The notes beneath the pieces were generated by a model. The model made no database searches. It saw only the letters and a program-made list of their open reading frames with translations, and had not been told where the DNA came from. A stretch of DNA of 64,000 nt from Atrina japonica (Eukaryota > Mollusca > Bivalvia > Pterioida > Pinnidae), in the NCBI GenBank assembly GCA_030159075.1, contig BROG01000397.1, forward strand, positions 1 through 64,000, written 5' to 3'. Below, one piece after another: positions 34,258 to 46,882 of the stretch; within the stretch, counting starts at the first letter, position 1, and each line of letters begins with the position of its first letter. Made by a program: the position numbers and the translations under genes.

Positions 34258-34725
34258 TTAAACCCTTTATTCAGCTCTTGTCTTGACTTGGGACACATGG
34301 TTGGTGTGAGTGGCTAAACCCTTTATTCTGCTCATGTCCTGACCCGAGAATCGTGATTGGTGTGACTGGTTAAACCCTTTATTCTGCTCTTGTGTTGACT
34401 CGGGACTCATGGTTGGTGTAATTGGTTAAACCCTTTATTCTGCTCTTGTGCTCTTGTCTTGACTTGAGACTCGTGATTGGTGTGACTGGTTAAACCCTTT
34501 ATTCTGCTCTTGTGTTGACTTGGGACTCATGGTTGGTGTAATTGGTTAAACCCTTTATTCTGCTCTTGTGCTCTTGTCTTGACTTGAGACTCGTGGTTGG
34601 TGTGATTGGTTAAACCCTTTATTCTGCTCTTGTCTTATCTTGGGACACGTGGTCGGTGTTATTAGTTAAACCCTTTATTCTGTTCTTTTCACTTAGGACT
34701 CGTGGTTGGTGTGGCTGGTTAACTA
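34258..34725. repeat. 56-bp tandem repeat with 64-bp variants, about 8 copies
   Basis: Unit: TAAACCCTTTATTCTGCTCT, TGTCTTGACTTGGGACTCAT, GGTTGGTGTGACTGGT. Two copies carry an internal duplication of GCTCTTGT. Adjacent pairs of units (34365-34430 and 34486-34550) are nearly identical, a sign of higher-order repetition. Confidence 0.9.
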
Positions 34726-35502
34726 TTCCACTACACCTTACACAGTCCCTGGGTTTCCAACTGGTCTGTTCTTATTTTGAGTAGTGTCTAATTGCTTTGG
34801 TTAATAACTTAGCATGCACGTGAATAATGAACGTGAACTCTCGTATATGTCACGTCAGAAATAATTGGGTGTAAATAATTAAGGTTTACGGTTATTCTAG
34901 CCATAGTACGCTAAAGCCTCGACATGTATTTAGCAAACAAATGTATGATATTGTTGTGACATATTTACCTCATCTCAAACATTAAACTTCACGTAAAGCG
35001 TGTTTTTTAAAGTGACCAACAAGGAATAGATTAAAAGTTGTTTGAATTTGATGCATAACTAGACATCAATAAGCTAAACAAATGTATTGAGTCACCTTCC
35101 TCCTGGAATGCCGTAAGCAGGAAAACACTACCGGTGATCCATTGAATTAATATTGTATGTGATGTACTACTGTGTTGGTTCAAGACAATCATATCAAATA
35201 ATTATGTTCATACCATGTCTTTGTTGTGTCTGTTAAGGTATGCTGATACGGTCAGCAACCTGGTGAATACCAAAAACATGTTTGAAAATGTATTGTGTAT
35301 TTTGTTTTCGAAATGTTATTAAAGGTCTAGACTTTACCGTCGGACTAAATCTTGAACTGAAGAAGTGACATGGTTGTACCTTTGGAAATGAAATCATCCC
35401 TTTTATTTCGACAACTATAATGTTAACGAATATGTATTTTTCTTTTGTATTGGATACGTTGCTTTTGCTCGTATTGTGAATGGATCGACATATGCATGTG
35501 TA

Positions 35503-35509
<7 letters not shown>
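34726..35509. other. Unannotated sequence
   Basis: No coding or repeat structure recognised. Confidence 0.4.

Positions 35510-35573
<64 letters not shown>
35510..35573. repeat. (GA)n microsatellite
   Basis: Uninterrupted GA repeat of about 31 units followed by G7. Frames at 35423-35669 on both strands translate it. Confidence 0.98.
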
Positions 35574-35579
<6 letters not shown>

Positions 35580-36009
35580 TGTTCAATAACTGAAGCCCTG
35601 GTAGACGTCAAAAAACCCCAGGAAGCACCTTACCAACTTTGTTTCAGGCTGTCTATACATTCAGTATAATATATTTCTTCAACTTGCTGTTCAGATCATG
35701 TAACGGCGTCTTCTAGCTACACCAATATGTATAAAATAGATGTTCCTGGAATGCAAACAATGTGTTGGTTTAATGCTAATGTACTTTGTGATAAACATAA
35801 TCATTTTAACATTGAACTTACCTGTATATTTTACCAGCATTTTGGTTTAATTTTCAGCAGAAACTTCTTTGTAAATTTTGTTTGTTTCCGACAGAAATTT
35901 ATCTGTAAATTCAATAAAAATAAGCAAATTTACATATGAAAATATAAATCTGAATTTTGTTTTTAATTGTTTATACCCTCTGTAAATTCATTAGAATTAA
36001 AGTTTGACA

Positions 36010-36110
36010 TTTCTCAGATGGTGGGATCAGGTGACCTGGAGGAGTAAGCATCCTCTATTGACCAGTCACACCTGCCATGAGTCCACAGTCAAATTCCAAT
36101 GAACTAATCA
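36010..36110 (-). mobile_element. 3' fragment of YIDD-type RT retroelement
   Basis: GGTGGGATCAGGTGACCTGG, AGGAGTAAGCATCCTCTATT, GACCAGTCACACCTGCCATG and AGTCCACAGTCAAATTCCAA match 23025-23105. Confidence 0.7.
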
Positions 36111-36345
36111 TCATATGGAAATCTGGGTCAAAACAAAATCTGAAATTGGGTATTCTCACATACCTGGTATATGTTTATACACACATTAAAAAAATGATTA
36201 GTTAAGTAACTTGTCTTACCTATGTATTATCTATGTCGTAAGGAGTGTGATTAACTTGTACCATATAATATCTTCACCTCAAATAGGAGCTTATACAAAT
36301 CGCTGCTTGTGCTGTTTAGAGCTTTATTACTACCAGAAACTCTAC

Positions 36346-36521
36346 ATAACTCAATTATTTAGTTACAAGTTACTTTTAGCTGGTGATGTGTTGCGTTGTC
36401 ATAATAACTCAATTATTTAGTTACAAGTTGCTTTTAGCTGTTGATATGTTGCGTTGTCTTAATAACTCAATTATTTAGTTACAAGTTACTTTTAGCTGGT
36501 GATATGCTGCGTTGTCTTAAT
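36346..36521. repeat. 58-bp tandem repeat, 3 copies
   Basis: Unit: AATAACTCAATTATTTAGTT, ACAAGTTACTTTTAGCTGGT, GATATGTTGCGTTGTCTT. Copies differ at only a few positions, so the expansion is recent. Confidence 0.95.
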
Positions 36522-38085
36522 ATTTTTGAAGAAGTTAAACTTAGATATTTATCTCGTCATAAAATAACCTTTTACCCTCTCTTCATTTTCTTTCTACGTA
36601 TCTTTTTACTCAAAGTCGAATGCTCATACTTTTATTAAGAGGCGTTTTCCAAAAAGACCCGAATCAAAGAAACATGATTATTATAAAAAAACAACTCTCA
36701 TTAAATACATAAAGCTATAGATGGATATCGACATAGCCAGATATGTTTACCACTTTTTGTATATGTACACATTATGATTCCTTTGTTCCTTCGTTTGTTC
36801 TGTTTTCAACTTGTCGGGAATTTTTCGTATATGGAAATGTCACCAGTTTTATGTGAAGTTCCAAAATTTTGACCTGTGCTATGAGCTGACACCAATGCAT
36901 TAACATTCCTCTATGTGCAATGTCAAGCCACGAAAGACCAATAACGTTCACGTCTAATGCCAATCTCCCGGAAAAGAATAGTAAAATAACAGCCCGGAAC
37001 GTTCCGCTTTCGAGTCAAACGTCTTCCACTGGGTCATCGCAATGGGTGGTTCGGAAATCAATACAATTAAATTTCAATGATAGTGAAATAAAACTTTGAT
37101 TTTAAAACGAAATATTATTTCGTTTGTTTAAATCTTGTTCAACGTCACACTCACAATCACTCATATGGCGGCGGCCAAATCAATGGTAGAGGCCCCTTAA
37201 ACCGAAATAAACAATGGTTTGAAATTCAGATAAAGTGTCAATTCTCATACATCATACACTTTTTTTTTCAATCCAGTTCCATGTTTGGTTCATGTATCAG
37301 TAATTTGAGCCGGTGATTTTCAAAATTATGAGTTTTACAATAATATAATGTTGAAGTATAAATGTAATCGACTGTACATGTATTTGGATTTATTTTCTTA
37401 ACATGAAATGGAAATGAAGGTTGCCTTTGCCTATCTGTATATTAGTTCCTTTATCTTTGATAATTTCATATTGATGCTATTTTACCTTATTTTACTAGTA
37501 ACATCAAGTAATATACAATAGAACTACCTGGTTTGTATTATTTAGCATTTTGTCAAAAATTAAATGTGTCGCTTCTTTCGGCAAATTTGAGGAAAGGTAA
37601 TTCACCTGCATTATACAAAACGTTTCACAAACTTTGTCCCAGTAATTTCTATCTGTTGTTATTACGACTGCGTTTGACCCAAATGTATTACAAGAAAGCG
37701 AGAAATGGAACCAAGTCACTGTCATGCGCGTCCTAAATTATTTATCTGTAAGTTATCGAAACAGTGTCTTAACTGAAGTCTACATCAAATTATGTCGAAT
37801 AAGCACATTTATGACGAAGCGTAATATGCAACACATGGATTTATTTGTAAATGCCTGGATATTTAGAAAAATATCATTTAAAAGCAAGCGCGCGTGTGTG
37901 TTGTACATATTTAAACATTTACAAGCATGATGTTTGTATTATAAAAATATTATAATTTAAAAGTAAGGAATGTGTATTGTAAATACTAGTAGGTAATACG
38001 ATGTGTGTTGCAAAATATCTAAACATCTAGAAGCATGATGATTGTATTGTAAAAATCCTTAAAACATTTGGAATCATGATATAAA
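36522..38085. other. Mostly unannotated sequence with a SINE scrap
   Basis: Positions 37139-37192 (ACGTCACACTCACAATCACT, CATATGGCGGCGGCCAAATC, AATGGTAGAGGCC) match the tail side of the type 2 SINEs at 2440-2650 and 26593-26840. Nothing else was recognised; the short frames on both strands at 37504-37930 show no family features. Confidence 0.45.
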
Positions 38086-38089
38086 AATT

Positions 38090-38800
38090 TCAGATACCAA
38101 ATTATAAATCTTCAGAATGTCCAGGATACATATACAAATCCGGTGAATATTAGACAAACACGGACGATTAGAAATTCAGAGGTGGGATCGGGTGCCTTGG
38201 AATAGTAAACATCCCCGTTGACTGGTCACAACCGCCTTGAGTCTACAGTCAAATTTCAAATGAAATAAACGAGGAACAAATCCTCGTCACAATTGATACA
38301 AACGACACAGTAACCGCTATAGAACAGGTAACTCAACATTTCACTTAGTGAAACTGTATAATCACAAACAAGGATATTATACCGACCGTAAAGTTTTCGG
38401 AACGTTGACAACAAACGCAACAATCGATATCCCTCTGTCAATAACTTGTCAGTAAGTAGTTAACATTTGTATATGAAATGTTCATATGTTAAACACGATC
38501 TGGGCATATCAGATCATTTGTGAGATATAAATACCATGTGTAGGTAATTGCAAGATATTATTACTTAAATATGGGTAAAATGAACGATTGGAAAGTCGAA
38601 ATTGTCGCGTCTGTCGTATAGCTGTTTGTTCGTGTCTACAGTAAATAAAATGTCCAAGAAGAAAGTGTGTGCTTGATTCTGTTTTGTCTTTAATTTCTAG
38701 TTTGCTGGAATATATTGCACTAACATATGTATGAAAATTGTCATTATTAATTGACAAAACGTTGTCGATATATCTAAATGTAAAATCAAAAGCCATCGCT
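38090..38800 (-). pseudogene. YIDD-type RT retroelement with catalytic motif, longest copy
   Basis: On the minus strand the frame at 38796-38509 begins in the palm: FDFTFRYIDNVLSINNDNFH then YVSAIY.SKLEIKDKTESST. The second Asp of the usual YIDD is Asn here, and a frameshift follows, ending with HGIYISQMI. A further frame at 38441-38256 has KLYGRYNILVCDYTVSLSEM. The 3' UTR runs to 38090 with AGGATGT-like and ATCCGGTGAATATTAGACAA sequence. The upstream (5') part of the element is missing. Inactive by motif loss, frameshift and truncation. Confidence 0.8.
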
Positions 38801-39475
38801 ATGATTATTAAAGTTCGTCCTTGATCTCACATCTGGATATTCCAAAGTCCGATCTGTAGCGTGTTTTTACATTTTAGATTTATTTTTGCGGTTGATATTT
38901 TAATTTACACTTTTATATGATTTGTATTGTAAATAACTTTGTATTGTTTAGTCATTCAAATTGTTTATTTTACAGAACGACAAATTTGTTTAAAGTCAAA
39001 CTCAATTTGTCACACACATTACTAAAACGATGTAACTGACGTTAGAATACTTCACTTCATTTGAAGTCTTCCCTGACTTCCAGTGACCTGGTGGAACAAA
39101 TCTAGAGGTCGCTGATAAGACCAAGGAAAGAGTTGTGACTTACCGACATGCAATCGTTAAAATATAATTCATATATCAATTATAGCGATAACTGTTCATG
39201 ATTTTCGTAGTGGGAGTAAAGTTCAAAGTTTAATACAGTGTATATACAAGAAATCATTACGTCACAATGAAAAGAAATATCGTGCAATACCAACTATGAA
39301 TAATCTTGAAAAACTAATATTGAATAATTATGGTAAAATAAACACTGTGTTTATTTTATGTAAAATAAAAACAGTGGGAAATGAATTTTATCACTTGTAT
39401 TACCATCGGAATGAACAAACATGAACATTACTATTATTCTTAATTCATTCGTGAAATCTTAAGGACAATAACGGT
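38801..39475. other. Unannotated AT-rich sequence
   Basis: No coding or repeat structure recognised. Confidence 0.4.
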
Positions 39476-39479
39476 GGTT

Positions 39480-40132
39480 TTGGGCAATTCTTTTGGCCAC
39501 TTGTTTATAATCTCAGACTTTCTACATGTACATTGCTTGGCGCGGATTGGAATTAAGTGTAAGAACTTCGGTCTGTTCTTCTGGCCATTTGTTTATAATG
39601 TTCAGACTTTCTACATGTACATTGCTTGGCGCGGATTGGAATTAAGTGTAAGAACTTCGGTCTGTTCTTCTGACCATTTGTTTATAATGTTCAGACTTTC
39701 TACATGTACATTGCTTGGCGAGGATTGGAATTAAGTATAAGAACTTCGGTCTGTTCTTCTGGCCACTTGTTTATAATCTCAGACTTTCTACATGTACCTT
39801 GCTTGGCGCGGATTGGAATTAAGTATAAGAACTTCGGTCTGTTCTTCTGGCCACTTGTTTATAATGTCTGACCTACATGTTGTTTATATAAGAACTTCGG
39901 TCTGTTCTTCTGGCCACTTGTTTATAATGTCCAGACTTTCTACATGTACCTTGCTTGGCGCGGATTGGAATTAAAGTGTAATTTGTTTATAATGTCTTTC
40001 GGTCTTGTTGGATTGGAATTAAGTATAAGAACTTCGGTCTGTTCTTCTGGCCACTTGTTTATAATGTCCAGACTTTCTACATGTACATTGCTTGGCGCGG
40101 ATTGGAATTAAGTATTAGAACTTCGGTCTGTT
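39480..40132. repeat. 89-bp tandem repeat, about 7 copies
   Basis: Unit: AACTTCGGTCTGTTCTTCTG, GCCACTTGTTTATAATGTCC, AGACTTTCTACATGTACATT, GCTTGGCGCGGATTGGAATT, AAGTATAAG. Two copies near 39870 and 39980 are internally deleted. Frames at 39474-39974 are translations of the repeat. Confidence 0.93.
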
Positions 40133-40160
40133 CCTTTATCAATGTTTGTATTGAACTTAT

Positions 40161-40313
40161 GATCTGGGCCTGGCTCCTTAAAATTTACTTTAATCGAAAA
40201 AAGTTTGCCCCCAAATCTGTCAAATCCTGAAATCTGATTGGCTAAGCAGGCCAATTTAAGATTAATCTCAGATTTCAGTCAATTATCCAGTTTTATTGTG
40301 CCAGGTCCAGGTC
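40161..40313. mobile_element. Foldback MITE
   Basis: Left end GATCTGGGCCTGGCTCCTTA pairs with the reversed right end GACCTGGACCTGGCACAATA. Inside, CTGAAATCTGATTGGC and GCCAATTTAAGATTAATCTCAGATTTCAG form a second inverted pair. No coding capacity. Confidence 0.6.
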
Positions 40314-40964
40314 TAAGCTAAATGCTTTAGGTCAATATTCAACAATACTTGAAACTACCTATTTAAGGTACGAATAAAAAAAAAAATAAAATCGCTGACG
40401 GAATTAAATACATATATATGTTGTATACTTTGTCAGATTTTCATCTTAAATCAGAGCTAGGATTTTTTTTTGGTTGAATTATTGTGTGTTTGTGTTTTTG
40501 GATACCAAATATTATTTATGTTCAGTTCATCAAATTGCTCCGTTTACTGATATCCAATATCCCTTGTTCCTAGTTGATAGATCTTATTTTACTGATACAA
40601 AATTATAGAATACGTATAAATGATAAATGTTACTTATGATGAAAATTAAAGCGGCATTATTGCTTTGGATTTATCATAACCGCAAAGAACAACAGAGATC
40701 CTCAAACAGATAACACGTGAACACTACCAAATATAATGAGTGAACAACAATATATGAATTATTACCTAATAATGTCACATTTAAGACACATTATCTCAGT
40801 TAACTACTTGACGTACGGAGCTATTGCGTGTCTTTGTTGTATATCGTATACAATGTAGCACTATGTCAGAAATATCAAAATCGAAACTCTACACGGGGTA
40901 ATACTATCTAAATAATTACGAAAAGTATTGAAAAACGTTCAATTGATGTTACATGCCCGGACAC

Positions 40965-42000
<1,036 letters not shown>

Positions 42001-42029
42001 ATTCACGGGTGGCGAGAGATTTAACCATA

Positions 42030-42150
42030 ATAACTTTAAATTGGAGCTCAACTGATGACGTCTAATTGACAGAAACGATATCGTCTTGAGCATTATAACT
42101 TTGGTACTATGTTTATAATATTTATAACCACTAGGTCGTTGCCACTGCTG
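42030..42150. repeat. Dispersed repeat, AACTGATGACGTCT family
   Basis: TTGGAGCTCAACTGATGACG, TCTAATTGACAGAAACGATA and TCGTCTTGAGCATTATAACT, then CCACTAGGTCGTTGCCACTG as at 30095-30115. A near-identical copy lies 360 bp to the right. Confidence 0.75.
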
Positions 42151-42334
42151 GTGGACCGTTTGAGTCCCCAAGGGTATACATAAACCTAGTACCTGGTTTT
42201 TCGGTACCAGCTGTTCATCTTATACTAAAATAATATTTGGCACTGTTAACATAATTTAAATTCAAAATTTTTTCTAAAGCTAAGATAGTCATTTTTTACA
42301 GTGGTTACTCTTAGACGGATTTCGGCTATACTTT

Positions 42335-42487
42335 TTGAGATATTATTTGGCCTTGTATAATACCAATTTCTCTTTAGAAAATTCATATAACTCTTAAATT
42401 GGAGCTCAACTGATGACGTCTAATTGACAGAAACGATATCGTCTTGAGCATTATAACTTTGGTAGTATGTTTATAATATTTATAAAA
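42335..42487. repeat. Dispersed repeat, AACTGATGACGTCT family
   Basis: Carries the fuller left part (ATTATTTGGCCTTGTATAAT, ACC) and the same core as 42030-42130. The core of the two copies differs by very few bases, so one is likely a local duplicate of the other. Confidence 0.75.
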
Positions 42488-42568
42488 CATTAATTTGAAA
42501 GATTAATTACTAGCTGTGTTAAAAATTAACGTACTGACACTACGATGCTAAATTAAATATATCTTGCT

Positions 42569-42570
<2 letters not shown>

Positions 42571-42629
<59 letters not shown>

Positions 42630-42670
42630 TATACACATATACATACATATACATATATATATATATATAT
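42571..42670. repeat. Compound (CA)n and (TA)n microsatellite
   Basis: About 22 CA units, then a TA tract, a TACA bridge and a second TA tract to 42670. Confidence 0.97.
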
Positions 42671-43805
42671 ATTTATAATTATAACTTATATATCACATCT
42701 AAAGCAAATTTAAAGCAACGAGGCACAAGGGGTTTCCTTAGGGTCAAAGAAACAAATTCATCATATACATCTGTCGTTTTACATATATACACATGTATAT
42801 CTAATTCTATTTCAGAACGTCATCCTTTCGTGTTTCAAATAACCAAATGATTTACCCCAAGCAGAGTTTAAAGCCCTTATTTTATTGATTTATGAAATAC
42901 TTACAAGTATTGTATTTAATATAATCCCACAAAAACATATTAGTATTTTAAAAAATGTTAATTACTTCAAAAGATCTGTGCATGTCAAAACAAAGAATGG
43001 CAATTATGACTTTCATTTAATATTGGCCCTCTCTATTGGGGGCTCACACTTCTTTAATTTGCTACTTACTGGAATGCGACTAAAGTTTGATGTAACTGCA
43101 TAACGTTTGAAGTTGTAAAAATGTTTTCAATTTGAACACTTGCACTAAACATCAGAGCCATTTAAATATTCCAATGACAATTCTGTATTAAAAGGAAGGT
43201 ATGGAAAGGCGACGGGTTAAACGAATAATTATCACCTAATTGGATAATCACTTCACATGTTTATTCACACATTTAAGTCAAAATCGACAAGAGAAAATCG
43301 GTCTGTGATCATTTTTAAGCACAATTTTCAGAGTCTTAGTTCATGGTCAACTTCGCTCGTTGTAGAACTTTTTATAATAGTTACACGCGAAAACACACCA
43401 AATTCTTGTTCTGCAGCATCCTTTTAAAGACTATTTGATCATAGAGTATATTTGACCTTACACACCTTCAACATAAAAGAGTTCCGTCTCTAATTACAAT
43501 ATTCTTCCATTTATGAGAACAGATTTTCGGATTAAAATTGTTAAACGGGTAACCATTGGAGAGTTATTACAGGGTATACAGGAACAATCATATCATGGAA
43601 TTAAAAGAAAGGAATAATAAAAAAATTGTCACAATGACTCCATTAAATATTATAAACATTACCAAAGCAATAGCTGTGAAAAAAGGGGTCCAATATAAAT
43701 GCTCAACACGATCGTTTCTGTCAATAAGCTATGTTATCAGGTGTTAAGATATATCATGATATTAACACTATTTTAAAATGTATTTAGGAAAGCATTTTGT
43801 GTAAC
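42671..43805. other. Unannotated AT-rich sequence
   Basis: Frames at 42885-43103 and 43556-43747 show no family features. No repeats recognised. Confidence 0.4.
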
Positions 43806-44058
43806 CTTTAGTTTGTTTGTTTATTGTTGTTTAACGTCCTACTCAAGAATCTTTCACTCATATTATGGAGACATCACCAAATGCCGGTGAAGGGCTTCAA
43901 ATTTTGGCCCATGCTCGGCACTTACGGCCATTGACACTGTGGCACGGGACCTCGGCTTTTACTGTCTCAGTCAGAAGGACAGAAAGCCGACCTGCCGCCG
44001 GCTACACTCGAACTCACGACCAAGAGTGGAACACTCTACCGACTGAATCAGGCCAGCT
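43806..44058 (-). mobile_element. tRNA-derived SINE (type 1)
   Basis: Minus strand: GGCCTGATTCAGTCGGTAGA (box A) near 44055, GTGAGTTCGAGTGTAGCC (box B) near 44015, body CCGTAAGTGCCGAGCATGGG and CCAAAATTTGAAGCCCTTCA, tail TGAGTAGGACGTTAAACAAC and AATAAACAAACAAAC. Closely matches 2872-3150. Confidence 0.8.
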
Positions 44059-44511
44059 CATGTAACCATTAGAAAGTTCACTGTATTTATTGTAATTTTA
44101 CATGTTAGAGACATGCGGTTTATCATCAATTTCGCTTAGTAGTTACAGGATAGTGTTGATATTTTATTCAGTTTCATTTCCCACATTGTTTACATATTAT
44201 ATAAAGAAATTGTATTACATAGTCAGTAAAATAGGTTGATAGAAGATGGAGCAATATTGCCATTGTATTACAATCATGACAGTTTTACCAAATTAGTTTA
44301 GAAATTTGCACAAAAAGTCTCTCAATACTGTACAACTACTTATTATTTCTGAATTTGATGAAGTCAATATTTCGTTATTAGTATATCAAAATCATCCGCT
44401 GGTGAACCCCTTAGACATTTTACTGTTATACTGGTAGTTTTCTGTACATTTGAATTTGTGTGTTGATGTTTTGTGATTGTAATGCTCCTGTTGATGAAAA
44501 TTGATTTGAAA

Positions 44512-44600
44512 AACAAGAGGCCCAAGAAGGCCTCAATCGCTCACCTGAGAACCATCTACAAATGTGGAAAGAAGACCAAGAAGAATATGTACATGCATGT
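44512..44600. mobile_element. Start of ACAAGAGGCCC-type dispersed element
   Basis: ACAAGAGGCCCAAGAAGGCC, TCAATCGCTCACCTGAG resembles the left ends at 52114 (AAGAGGGCCGATGGTCC, TCGGTCACCTGGGT) and 54969 (ACAAGAGGACCAAGTGGCC). The right end was not located. Confidence 0.5.
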
Positions 44601-44901
44601 AGGCTGATCTGACCAAGAAACATAAATATTGCTGTTTTAAGAAATTCATAAAAAGTGTTATGATAACGGGAAACGTATATATATATATATCAAAGAGGTT
44701 GAAAATATCACATTGTTTGTATTTTATTCTGTACGCGTACATGTAGACAGAATATGGTAGCTATGCAGTATTCTATATACATTGTATATATGATATATTA
44801 CAAACATATATTTAGTATATTTGGTCTAATCAGAATCGTCAGCAGATATTTACATTTATCTGATCCAATGATTTCGCTCCAACATATTTTACTATAACTC
44901 G

Positions 44902-45100
44902 TGTATATATTTTATATATTTATATATTTATATATTTATATATTTATATATTTTATATATTTATATATTTATATATTTTATATATTTATATATTTATATA
45001 TTTATATATTTTATATATTTATATATTTATATATTTTATATATTTATATATTTATATATTTATATATTTTATATATTTATATATTTATATATTTATATAT
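44902..45100. repeat. TATATATTTA minisatellite
   Basis: Repeats of ATTTATATAT with regular ATTTTATATAT interruptions every 20-40 bp. The frame at 44901-45143 is a translation of it. Confidence 0.97.
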
Positions 45101-45759
45101 TGTGCATTCTCTGAATGATGAGCAGTTCAAATTCAGAACATAAATTTTGTCCCTAAATCACATATATGGACACCCTGTATTCCGGTTAATACTTGAAAAC
45201 CCAAGAGTTTACCAATGGTCATTAATATAATATTTTTTAAAAATAATGTGAGTTATAAACGGAAGTGTCAGAATGTCTCCAGAAAGTGGAGATCTTTCCT
45301 TTGGAATATGACGTTCGGTACTTCCCATAAACATGTATGACTGGAACTAAATTGTTTAGAAACGGTCAGTTAAGTCCAAATCTATACTTGACCGTTTTCT
45401 CAACATCTAACATGTTCTCTGTATGTGTTCCGATATAAAATGTGTGCTATAAATAAACCAAAATATTTTACTTGCTTTGCAAATAACTTTGAATCCATTC
45501 TCATCATATATTATTTTTCACTTGGTCTGTTACAGAATGGTAGTGAAATATAACATATATGGGTCTTATTAAAACATTACAAATTGTGGAATTAATATAG
45601 CATAATGATATAAATTATTTTTGTTCAACCAAAATTGAAATTTTGTATTTAAAAAAGAACAAAGGTAGACAACTCTATATATTTTAGACAATCAAATCAG
45701 TGTCTCCTGACATCGATTTCGCATTAACATGTACATGTAAAAGGTTAATTTTAGTTACA

Positions 45760-46010
45760 ATTAAAATTGTTAACTGTGTTAATTATATGTTAGCTGTGTT
45801 TACCCCAAAAAATCATTTCGATTTTTTCTATGTTTACTACTTGTATTTGAAGTACAAAAACAAATCAGAGCTATAAATAGGCATAAAAATATTATATTCA
45901 TTTTACATATAAAATAGTAAGGTTGAATTAATAAACAAATGTGCCTGTTAAATCTCTTTTTTGTTGAATAATTGCTAAAAAAGTGGGTTAAAAATCGATA
46001 GGTGTCAATA
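45760..46010. repeat. Dispersed repeat, TTAA-flanked family
   Basis: Shares TTTTTTCTATGTTTACTACT, TGTATTTGAAGTACAAAAAC, AGGCATAAAAAT and AGTAAGGTTGAATTAAT with 22640-22890 and 59800-60022. It also has AACTGTGTTTACC at its left end. Confidence 0.55.
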
Positions 46011-46149
46011 TATTAAAATATATGTCAATTTAACTGAATTCATTTCAATTTGTTTGACCAAGAAACACATTGCATACTTTATAGACAAAAAATTGTACAC
46101 TAAGAAACATATTGCATAATTGATAATTCAAAAGGTTTGTACATCTTGA

Positions 46150-46815
46150 CAACGTAGGATACAAAGCAAGTAAACTTGCCGAAACAAAAGTCCTAATTAA
46201 GTAAAGCAAGTTAATTTGTCAAAACAAGTCCTGATTCAGTTGCGCAAGTAAACTTGCCAAAACAAGGGTCCTAATTAAGTAAAGACAAAAAATCCTGTAG
46301 TTGCGCACGTAAACTTGCCAAAAAAGAGTCCAATAAGTAAAGCATATTTTGTCATAACAAGTCAACAGTTGCGCAAGTAAACTTGCCAAAACAAGAGTCC
46401 TAATTAAGTAAAGCAAGTTAATTTGTCAAAACAAGTCCTTATTCAGTTGCGCAAGTAAACTTGCCAAAACAAGAGTCCTAATTAAGTAAAGCAAGTTAAT
46501 TTGTCAAAACAAGTCCTGATTCAGTTGCGCAAGTAAACTTGTCAAAACAAGAGTCCTAGTTAAGTAAAACAAGTAAATTTGTCAAAACAAGTACTTATTC
46601 AGTTGCGCAAGTAAACTTGTCAAAACAAGAGTCCTAATCAAGTAAAGCAAGTTAATTTGTCAAAACAAGTCCTGATTTAGTTGCGCAAGTAAATTTGTCA
46701 AAACAAGTCCTAATCAAGTAAAGCAAGTTGCGTCAAGTAAAGTCCTGTTGCGCAAGTAAATTTGTCAAAACAAGGGTCCTAATTAAGTAAAGCAAGTTAA
46801 CTTGTCAAAAAATGT
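46150..46815. repeat. 78-bp tandem repeat, about 8.5 copies
   Basis: Unit: GTTGCGCAAGTAAACTTGCC, AAAACAAGAGTCCTAATTAA, GTAAAGCAAGTTAATTTGTC, AAAACAAGTCCTGATTCA. The half-units CAAGTAAACTTGCCAAAACAAG and CAAGTTAATTTGTCAAAACAAG are related, so the 78-bp unit is itself a diverged dimer. Several truncated units at 46280-46350 and 46695-46740. Confidence 0.92.
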
Positions 46816-46882
46816 TTGTTGAATCTAATAACAAAATTTATTCAAACCTTCCAAAAAGAGAAAATTTTAAAAAGACTTACAC

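Noticed and set aside
39474..39974. Two repeated-peptide frames
   Set aside because: Translations of the 89-bp tandem repeat.
44901..45143. 80-residue hydrophobic frame
   Set aside because: Translation of the TATATATTTA minisatellite. The frames at 22154-22345, 35423-35669 and 40928-41149 are likewise microsatellite translations.
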